Source of the DNA: Reticulitermes lucifugus
Lineage: Eukaryota > Arthropoda > Insecta > Blattodea > Rhinotermitidae
Direction of reading: 5' to 3'
DNA length: 28,714 nucleotides
NCBI GenBank assembly: GCA_026260175.1
Contig: JAKCWW010006088.1
Location: 5,119 to 33,832, forward strand
Each line of letters opens with the position of its first letter. The first letter of the stretch is position 1. The notes beneath the pieces are model-generated. The model saw nothing but the letters and a program-made list of their open reading frames with translations, was not told where the DNA came from and did no database searches. Positions 1 through 10,700 of this stretch are shown piece after piece. The position numbers were made by a program, and so were the translations under genes.

Positions 1-680
1 AATGAGACTGGCAGAACATAACAGAGTTCAACTGATATGGGTGCCGGGACATATGGGAATTGACGGAAATGAAATGGCTGAGCAACTAGCTAGACAGGGC
101 TCCTCACATCCATTTATAGGACCTGAGCCTGCCCTAGGCATATCTGCTAAGATTGCCAGGGAGGTGATCAGGGGGTGGACGAATAGAAAACATACAGAAT
201 ATTGGCAGTCCATTCATGGACAAAGACAGGCTAGGGCCTTTCTCAAAAGACCTTCTGCTAGAAGAGCTGGAGAACTACTTAGTTTGAGCAGAAACCAGCT
301 AAGGATACTGACAGGGCTGTTCACAGGACACTGTCATTTAAAGGGACACTTGTTTAAACTGGAGCTAGTAGACAGTCCCAAGTGTGAGAGATGCAAACAG
401 GCAACTGAAACGGCCTCGCATGTTCTAGGCGACTGTGAGGCCTTTGGCTGCAATAAGATTCCGGTACCTGGGGTATCATTTGATGAAACCAGGGGACTTT
501 AAGGATATTTCTGTATGCAGGTTACTGCACTTTGTTCAAAGTGCGGGGCTGCTAAACACATGAATACAAGGGCTGCAAAAAGGATCAGAAATGGTCGATG
601 TGCATGGGACGCTATGGTGCCCGCCCTACTTCTATTCTATTCTACTGAGTTTTAAAAGGAAAAGTATGGTCCATAAATCT
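1..680 (+). mobile_element. Non-LTR retrotransposon 3' end: RNase H and CCHC knuckle, frameshifted
   Basis: The frame from base 2 encodes an RNase H C-terminal part (LIWVPGHMGIDGNEMAEQLA) followed by a C-x2-C-x8-H-x4-C knuckle (CERCKQATETASHVLGDC), the usual end of Jockey/I-like LINE ORF2. The usual catalytic Asp of the AD-x-LA motif is Glu here. Similarity to the LINE end continues in the +1 frame (RFRYLGYHLMKPGDFKD, then RLLHFVQSAGLLN) to a TGA at 561-563, so a frameshift near 440-450 splits the original end and the nominal stop at 500 is artefactual. A 3' UTR runs to roughly 650-680; the exact end is unclear. The 5' part lies outside the window. Confidence 0.85.
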
Positions 681-1664
681 CTCCATATATATATTCATTT
701 GATCCCTGATGATGGCTGCTGAAACGTGCTGGATCTTCAATCAGTAAACATGTTTCTAGCAGTGTACGTTGTTGGTATTTCTTGTAATGTAACACTACTC
801 AACTTACACCTGTTACATTTAACATATAAGAAAAGACAGCATTTTCTTGATATTATATATAGATAAAATGTTGGATCATTATTGAAACTTATTCAAAATT
901 TCACCTTGTCCTTCATGTATGCCTTCCACTATATATGACTCCATTAGTGTATTTCCAATCCATTACACAACTTCTGCTTTGAAAAATAGAAGAGGGTAAT
1001 GACCAGTGTCTATCAATCCTACAGATTAAACAACCAACAATGGCTACCCTATCAGCACAATATATCTTTAACATGTATCCTCGATACACTTCCCTGGCAT
1101 AACATACAAAGTGCTGTAGCAGCACAAAGAGAATGCCAGTGAAACTTTAATATATCAATGACCAGGATTAAATCCCAATAACTTGGAAATTAGGAAGATA
1201 CAAAAAAATAAAAAATAAGGACTGATACTTAGATTAGGAAAAAAATTATACCAGGTATAATTCCCATGGTACTTATTATGATGAAAACTGTACTGTATAC
1301 TGATGAATTAGCACACCCACTCAAATCAGCATACAACTTGAGGTCTGTATTAAGCAATCCACGTAATTATCAGAACCCACTGGAATTACATGCTTTAAAT
1401 ACTACAGAAATTAATCGCAACATAGTCCTTAACATTAAGTTTTTCCCATACTGTGAACCAATTCTGACTTTTAATCATAAAAATTTCTAAAACTGTTAAT
1501 GCATAAATGACTACACCTGTAAAGCCAGCCATAATTCCCAGTGTTATATATTAATGTTTTCCAGAAATAACACTGTGAACAAATAAAGAAAGGTTTAATA
1601 GAAACCTCTAGTGCGGCGAGACACTGTTTTATTATTAAACATAAAAAAAGGTACTTGTACTTAC
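681..1664. other. AT-rich sequence, no gene seen (probably APPBP2 intron)
   Basis: Between the LINE end and APPBP2 exon 7. No APPBP2 exon, RNA gene or recognisable transposon is visible. Short open frames here show no family motif. Because the gene continues left, this is most likely intron 7. Confidence 0.6.
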
Positions 1665-1789
1665 CGAGCTTTATCGAACCTTCCAGAGCTATATTCATAT
1701 ACATAGAGAGCATAGGCCAATTCTTCATGAGCTACAGCAACATGAAGATTGAACTTGCCAAATATTGATTCACGAATCTCCAGTGCAGT
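1665..1789 (-). CDS. Appbp2: APPBP2 coding exon 7 (last one inside the window)
   Basis: 125 nt, TALEIRESIFGKFNLHVAVA through SSGRFDKA plus two bases (CG) of the next codon. Acceptor CTTACAG, donor CTCG|GTAAGT. Matches ALDIRQSVFGGKNIHVATAH of vertebrate APPBP2. It ends mid-codon at a good donor, so the gene continues left of the window. Confidence 0.92.
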
Positions 1790-4700
1790 CTGTAAGAGGG
1801 CAGTCAATGTTACCATATAATTTATTTTACAAATAAATGAAGGAAATTAACTTCAAATTTCTTTCTGGACAAAAAGGCAGCATATTCATTCATCTACACG
1901 ACTACATGCATACACGTGTTCATGCTGAGCACATGTGGATTGATGACTGTGAATGCACGTGCGCGCGCGCGTGTGTAAAGATGGTATGCTTGGCACTGCA
2001 TTATACTACCCACACTAAAAACATCATACATTAAAACATGTGTGACTTTCCCAATAACTCTTTTAATTTTATTTTTTTAATGTGCCAGTAGTGCATTCTA
2101 TTTACTGCCAAAAAAAGCACTGAAACTGAAAACATCTATAAATGTACGATGTCACTTTCAGTGATGGCACACTGCAGAATCAACTTAAAATGCAACAAAA
2201 GGTTAGTTTACCAACATAAATTTTTATTAGAAACATTAATTGTTAGAATAAGTAATTACACACTGTTAATTACTTGTTTAATGTAAAAAAGAAAATGCCA
2301 GACACATTATGCATAAAATGGGTTATGGCTCCAACAAGAACCACTAACAAAGAGTACAAAGCAGGGCAGGATGGATGAAAACACTGTTCATTTCATAGAA
2401 CATACCATGTTAAAACTAGACCCTGATAGTGCAATAAAACCATGCAACTGCTGCATCTGACACAGCAGCAAGGTATATGTATGTTACAAGCACATCTGAC
2501 TTTTGCTCCACAATGAGGGTAAACGTTTACTCATTATGTGGAAATGAAGATCCTTCATTTTATATCATACAATAAATGTTTTAAAGACAAATTACATGAA
2601 TAACAAAGCAAATTCAGAACAAGATGCTTTGGCAATAAAATTTTTTGGCATGCTTTCCTTAACCTGGTGACCAACTTTCATAAAACTTAAGACACAGACA
2701 GCCACCATAACATCAAATATTTTAATTTCCTACAGTCTGTAACAACAACATGGCACATGCATGACCTTGTGAGATGAAAGCAGCACTGACATTTATTTTA
2801 CAGTAGTAAAATGATGCATAAGAATGGAACTTATGTAAAAGTAATTTTTACAGAATGAGATATAATAATGTGGTAGCCATGCAAAATATTTTTTAAGCTT
2901 TCAGGCTGATTGTGATAACTAATAAACTCTTTGGGCCAGGTACATGAAACTTGGTACAGACCTGGAGCATAAACATACCCACACATTACATATGAAATAT
3001 CACAAGTCAACCATTACAAACAAAGCAACTGTGTAAAATTTTAGAGGTTACATTTGTCAAATTTAAAGTAGAAGACTATGTTCTATGTAATAAGGACTTA
3101 AAAAAAATAATTATAATAATACAAATAGATCTCCATAACTGAAAATCTACGCAACAACAACTGTGTGGTTCTCTTCTATTAAAATTTTTCACATCCACAT
3201 TCAAAATGTATGTGATTACTGTGAGAAAGGCTACATTCTGCTGCAGCAGCAGAACCACCTTGGTAAATGTGTCCACGCTGCAGGAGCCACATGAACCAGG
3301 TGCATAGTTTTGACTGCACTAACAGGTGAGATCACCCACAATGCACAACACAACTAATTAGAACTAATTAAAACGACTGGATATTCACTGCTTTATAGAT
3401 GATCCCTTCTAGGTAACACACACTCTTAGCAGTTCCTCTATTTCCCACCTAGATGGCATGTAAGAGCACAACTGAAACCAAGCCACAACAGAGGCAGGAC
3501 AACTGTGTGCATATGTAAAGTAAACAAGGAATTCACTGACACCTGCAATTCAAATTTGGATGCAAATAATAGTAATGATAGTGAGAATGTCTAGTTAATG
3601 GCAAAAGACCATGTGTGTGACAACTACATGGAAGATGCACTGGCAGGAAAATACTGGAGATGTTGCAAATACCATAAATGTAAATGGACATCCCTCTATA
3701 CCCCAGGTATATATGTTACTTCAGACGTTTCTTTTTACAAAATGGTAGTCCTTTTAAGTTGCTAGGAGCAACAGGTGGGATGAGCAACCAGGTAGATGGT
3801 CCTCCATACATTTAAATTCATAAGAAGAGCAATATGTGACAAATAACTTACCTCATACACACCAACACTCTGCCTAATGGAATCAAAGTTGAGCAGAAAG
3901 AAACCAAAATCTAATAGCGAGTCAGAATACTTTGGGTGATCCTTGTCAAAGACATCTTTTGTCAAACACACAGCTTGCTTAGCCAAGAATTCTGCCCTCT
4001 TAAACTCCCGCTTCACCACACATGATTTAGCCACTTGTCGTAACACATCAACAATAACACCAGAAGGAAGATCAGGTTTCAGCTGTTTTAAAGCTTCTAC
4101 ACCCCACATGTAAGCCTGTTAAAAAATTAAATATAAATGTAAGGTCAGATATACAGCATTTCAACAGTGATACAAGTTTCATTAAGAAGCCATAAAATTA
4201 CTTACATTAGTCTATATTTACTTACTGTAACATACCACATTTCTTTGTATAATCCACACCCATAATTTTACAATGTGAGAACACAATATAGCTAGCTCAG
4301 CAGGGAAACTTCCATTACAAGGCATGGAAGCAAATATGTTAAGTACATCCAAATGTGTACATGTAACAGCTCATTAACAATTTTAATAAAAGTGCTACTT
4401 AAAATCGATCACATTAACATACCTTATCATAATCACTCCTACTGAAGTGTAAAACAGAGAATTCGGCAAACAGACCAGCAAGATTTGTTTCTTCATTTGC
4501 TGCACGCAGTTTATCCACAAGCTGCAATGCATAATGATATGTTACTTTCGCGCCATCAAAGTGACAGAAGGCAGCTTGAGTGTGGAGAAGCCTAAAAAAG
4601 AAAACACAGTAACAATGAACATAATCCCTTCTACAATTTGACTAACATGGGCAGATTTCAGACAAAAATCTGATATGGCTGCATTTTAATATTCATCTAT

Positions 4701-7700
4701 TATCCCAAGAACACACACCACAATCATAATACAAGAATTATGAATAAATAAGGCAAGGCTTAAGAAACTGGAATGATGCATCATTACCATCATAAAAATA
4801 ATCAAGGTTTATGTCTGATGACCTGTTCGTTTAAAGCTCAAGATATTCTTGACCTTTGCATCATTGTCTAGATCATTCCATATATTGTGCCCCTGAGGTA
4901 GGTACTGAAAGGCTACCTTTGGTAGACGATTTCTGTCCATCTTTCAGGTGATCACCTCAGTTTTTCTGATGTAATTCTATATCTTCCAACATACCGTCCA
5001 CCTTTCATCTATTGTGGATGTCAGCTGCTTTGGCGGTCTAATACTGTAAGGCCTAACAATGGTCTTAAAAATCTTATCTGTGCCACTTCCAGTTTTAGGA
5101 CATCTTTCTTACAATCAAAATCACAGTGCCATACCACAAATCCACTTTAGAAGTGAATGATACTTAAATTCAGAATTCAGAACAATACAGTAGAACCCTG
5201 TTAAGAAGTCTTTCAAGGGACCAGAGGATTAGCGACTCCTTAAGCTGGAAAACTTATTAAGAGGGAAGCTTATTAAAAGCAATAGGATTTCGGGACTTTA
5301 AAAATCAGACTTCTTATAGGGGAAAACTTCTTATGCGGGGACTTCTTATCCGGGTTCTACTGTATTTAAATTGAGACAATGCATTTTACCATCAATTATC
5401 ATGTCCAATCTATGAAACCCTAAAAACTGAAATATACAAAATGGATAGAAAAACGTGGTCTCTTAGTCTAGTACGAACAAAGACCGGGCCGTTAAAGAAT
5501 ATCAACAGAAAAATATTCATAATCAACAGAAATGAAGATACACAGGAACTCAGGACACTACATAATGAACTATTCACCCAATGACACAGCATAACATAAA
5601 CCTAATATTAGCTGCAATACACTGAACTAAAATGTATGAACCACAACCCATGGCAAAATGGAATAGCAGTAGGAAGTGACATATGATATTGGCCAGATAA
5701 ATTAATGACCCTATGTCTGTGGTAACAAAAATGAGCCAAAACAGAGAATGTCTTGAAATCCCATTACAGGCCTGGACAGGCCCTTAGGGTTCCAGGAGTT
5801 TGAGGCTCCCAGATTTTTAGACAAGTGGCATATGAAGGTGGTAAGGTTGTCAGCATTACGCACCAGCCACCTTTACCTCCCAGGAAATATTGCTGGTACT
5901 CATTTCTGTTAGAGGCTGAGTCGACCCCAGGGCCAGAAGGATTATGTCAATGAAAAATTCCAATGACACCATCGGGAATCAAACCCGTGACCTGCCGGCT
6001 TGTACCATAGTGCCTCAACCAACTGCGTCACAGCACGCCCCCCCCGAGAATGTCTTGAACAGTTTCAATATATATACTGCTCAGGGAATACCCTGGTCCG
6101 AGTCAGCCAATGAGTCCTTGATTCTGTCACTCTCTTTGTGCTATGCCCTTCAAAATGAAAGCAATTTTCTGTGTAAGAATACTGCTTCAACAGACTCCAC
6201 TAAGTACAGTGAATAATAAACTGCACTTTCTCCTGTGAACAATACATACTTGTGGTAACATTCAAGTAATTTACACCAATATTTGATGGATGACTCTGTG
6301 CAGCAGCATAAATCCTGGCATGCTAGGAGAACCTTTTCACTTTCAGCAAACCATCCAGCATCACTCAGAAAACCGCCTGTAAAAATGTAAACAATTATAT
6401 ATTTGTATTTTTACAGACAGGAGTGTTCATTTCATAGAAAGACCTGTGCTCATACATGCAAATGCATGTTGGAAAACACCCCTAGAAATTCATTTTATAT
6501 ATTTAGGCAATAAAAAAATTTACTGCATTTTGTAAGACATGCTGCATAATCTCTGCTTTATTTTCCACAAAATGCCATTTATTTCATAACTTTACCTTTT
6601 TCTGTTCAAACAATACTCATGTTTTTTATAAACCATGTGTTATAATTTAAACACTCACCCTGGTAGGATATGCCAAAAAGGGATATTATTTGAAAATAAC
6701 CCTTAACATGTCAGTGTTATTTGCAATAATGTAACAAAAACATACATGAACAACATGTTTTGTCTATAAAGTGAGTATTGGTTTTTAAGGTGTGTCAGCA
6801 CTGATGGCTATATGTGCTGAAATAAAATCCAAGTTGAAAAGTCATTTTTTTACCTCTGTTAAAATTAAGTACAATTACACCTGTCAGAGTGGAAAATTCT
6901 AAAATTAAATAATGAATAATAATGTGTTAAAACGGGACAACAGTATGTATGTGGAACTGTAACGGAGATCCTAAAACAATCATACAGAAAAATAACATGG
7001 TCACAAAGATTTCCACAAACATAAAATTCTGATAAGTCTGACAGATTTGTAAATCCATATAACTGTTGACCATGACAAGTGGGTCCCTGTCACCACAGCA
7101 TGGCGCGTCATCGTGTTGCGGATGGAGGAACAGCCTCCGGATATGGAGGGTAGCTGTGAATACATTGAATAAGCAGTCGCGGACAGCCGACAAGGGGTGG
7201 CCCTCCAGCTTGAGGGTTTGGCGAGGTGCTAATAACTCCTCACCGTAAAAAATTACCATGTTACAAACCACTATACAAAGCCTCGGACCTGGACTGATTT
7301 TTTGGTACAACTTAGATAGGGACAGGTGGTGGGCTCTTGTGAGTGCGGTAATGAACATTCGGGTTCCACAAAACGTGGAGAATTTCTTGACTGGCTGATG
7401 ACCTGCTAGCTTCTCAAGAAGGACTCTGCTCCATGGAGTTACTTAGTTAGTTATATACTGTTGAAGTCTGTCAACGTTTGCCATGCTACAGAAGTCATCT
7501 TGGAAATGATGGACCAGTAGATACAATTGTTAACAACAAGGCATGTGTTACAAACAACTCCAACAAATACCGAATACAAGATCGTCAAATAAACCAGTAG
7601 TGATTTCATCAAGAAAGTGGCTGACCTAGGAAAAGATGGACAACTAGTGTAGGACATGTAACAATCCACAGTCCTTGACAATAAAGAATAGGAAAACTCA

Positions 7701-10700
7701 CACACAACAGTACTACAGGTATACAACTTACACAGCTTTACTTGTCCTGTCTTGCAGTATGCTTCACACAAATATTTTTATGCTGTCCTGTAAACTCACC
7801 TACAACAAGAGAGCATGTGTATTTCTGTAGCCCTGACAATGTGTTAGAAGCATATGAAGCACAAGATCTTACCTAATCTGAGTCCAAGTTCAATTGCAGC
7901 ATCCCATGATGACGAGGAAGACAGAGATATGCTGCACTTCCTTACATAGGCACTGGCAAGATCTTTAGCTACTTGTGTACCATGATCCATTAAAGCCTGC
8001 AGATAAAATATAATATTACACACTATGCTACGTACATTCTGCATGAAACCATCTCATCCACTCCTTAAGTTTCTTGTTTGATTATTTAATTATACTCTAC
8101 CAACTGCACAAGCAACTATGCCACTCACTGTCTAGCAACCCAGCAGTCGCACTCTGGCATGAGGCACTATTCTAACAATCAGCTGGAGGCAGTCAGGATC
8201 TAACTCCACGGTACAGCATTTTCCATATTTTAATTAAGTTTACTCAGCCTGTTAGAAATGTTATACTTTTACGGAACCCAAAGGTTCATGACCATGTTCA
8301 CAAAGGCCTGTCACTGGACCTTATCCTTGGTTCACTGGACCTAATATTGGGCTAGTTAAACCCAGCACGCACTTTCACTCCCAGTATTATTGCTTCATAT
8401 GCCTATATTTCGCAAGTGTTGGGTTCTGTAACATAGGTTTTCCTAACAAATTTTGCATGTGTTTTCCCATTTCCCTTATCACTGTAACACATCCAACCCA
8501 TCCCATCTTCCTTCGTTTAATCATCCAAGCAACATCATGCAAAGGCAGAGCTGATGAATCACCTCATCATGTACTAACTTTTCACAGTCTGTGGTTAATT
8601 TCATATACAAAATTTAAGGGACCTGTAAGGATCATAATGAAGTTGGTGAGCATTATTTATATAACACTGTGTAGTTTTGAATGTTCCCCACGGGACACTG
8701 CATTATCATAGGCACCATCTGTGCTGAGTGGTGTTTGCATACTCCAACAAAGGTTTGTATAGCTGCTGGCAGGGTGACCCAGACCAGACAGGCCTCACCA
8801 GAGGAAGCAGATAAACTGTGTCCCACAATGATGGGGTCGGTGGCAGGGGAGGGGGGATCTGTAGGCATAGTAAAGTCAATCCTCCTAGGGGAGGAAACGC
8901 CAAACTCAAATCAGATCTTCGAGTGGGGGGTTGGGCATACGCTAACACACTGACCACATAAAAATATAAATTGTTGAGAAGTCTCAAGTAAAGCCTCAGA
9001 ATATGCATTGACACATGCAAGAACTTAGGAAATGAAGAATGATTTTTGAATTTAGGACCTGGAATGTCAAAACACTCTACAGATCTGGCACCGTGACAAC
9101 TATGATACTACAGCTTCAAAAGTATAAACTTCAAGTGACAGCAGTCCCAGAGGCAAGATGACATGGAAATGGAATTACGGATCTATAGCGGGAAAGACAG
9201 AGGTAGCCATGAGTTTGAGATGGCATTTATAGTGGATAACAGTATTAATCTTTATCATCCTATGAGACCACATGCTGGTCTCTAAAATGTACTGGCAAAT
9301 GACCTAGCATGCCACACGCTGGTCTCCGTACATTTACTTAGTGGCAATTTAAATGTCCACACTAAGCCAGAAAGACTCAGGCCATCACAAGATACAACTG
9401 GTACTGGGGCCCACTCAGCCTCCTATTCAACGGGTACCGGGGTTTTTTTTCCCAGGGGTAAGGCAGCAGGACGTGTAATTAACCACACACCTCTATCCAG
9501 TGCTGAGGTTAAGGATGAGTGGTGGTATACCTCTAATCCCCCTATATGCCTGAACGTATGGACAGGAAAACTTTACCTTTTAAATCTGTCTTCTAAAGGT
9601 TAAAGGCATATAATAAGCTTTCAACCCATCAATGAGCTGAACATGAGACTAGTATGATGAGTGTGCAAGAATAAGAACGGAAAGAAATGAGGCTCGCCAA
9701 AAATACCTACAGTAACCTACCACAGCGAAGCAAAAGGAATACCAACAGAAGCAAAGACAGGTTGGCTGCATGTGTAGATGTAAGAAAATAAAACTGAATA
9801 AAAGACTAGAAGAAATGAAAAAGCACTTTAAGGAGAACAATATGAGATAAGCTTATAAAGTAGTACACTTTACCCAAGAAAGGCTATGCTCCCTTAATGA
9901 GTCTGGCATGGGATAATAAAAAGATAACACTAGTCAACAAGGTTTTTGCAAACATGGATGAAAACAACTGTGTTGCACATGTCATTGCAAGGTTATTTCC
10001 AACTCATAATTCAAAAAACTTCCATTACATCACATTTTTTAAAAGTACATAGCTTTTTTTCTAACAAGTCCATACAACTGTCAAAAAGTACATATTTCTC
10101 TGTTTTTCAAACTTGTGCCCTCTCTCTTGTACTATGAGTGGTAAAATTTGCTGGTAAATTGCTAATGAATTCCCCAACGTGAAATACCATACACTCAATA
10201 TTCCCACCCTACACATGTTCAGTATGCACAGTATTACTTTAAAACAGGGAGGAGTTTGCCTTCCCTCAAGAACTGCAGGAAGGACCATCTACATTCTCTG
10301 ATCCCTGCTATGTTACCCAGGATGATCAAGAACCACATCTGATCCAGCAAAGCAAGCTAAATTATCTACTTCACGACTTGAATCTCTCCAAGTAACAAGT
10401 ATAACTTCTGGGATCAAGACTGCAGCAGTGTAACTCGCTGGCTAAAGAAACAAGAATATCGCTAATCAGAAAGAGGCATGAGAAATATTCCAGATATTAT
10501 GGAATACATGATTCAGACTGCAGGTAAATCAGGAAAAAAACTAACATTATAATACAGTCCAGCACCAGGCGAAGAGGTACTACATACATCACTATGAGAT
10601 GGTGAAAATTCGAAGCAGTGACTAAATTTAAATATCTTGGGTATGTACTGGCCAGCAACATAATAAATGGACAGAAGTGCAAAGGCAAACTGTGCAGCCA

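Noticed and set aside
913..1125. Further APPBP2 exon left of exon 7
   Set aside because: The minus-strand frame shows none of the residues expected after the YEYSSGRFDKA segment, and no matching phase-2 acceptor was found.
1957..1976. Z-DNA-forming regulatory element
   Set aside because: Alternating GC/GT run is short and nothing ties it to a promoter; recorded only as a microsatellite.
5940..6045. Functional tRNA gene
   Set aside because: A and B boxes are present but there is no intact cloverleaf, and the sequence continues into a SINE body bounded by a target duplication.
6927..7358. 143-codon minus-strand ORF as a gene
   Set aside because: It lies antisense over the LINE derivative at 7070-7452; the meaningful reading is on the plus strand.
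7451..7771. 106-codon minus-strand Cys/Ser-rich ORF
   Set aside because: No signal peptide logic, cysteine pattern or family resemblance; sits in intron flank.
8653..9020. Overlapping 71-104 codon ORFs on both strands
   Set aside because: They cover the LINE leader, whose biased composition leaves frames open on both strands; no conserved protein seen.
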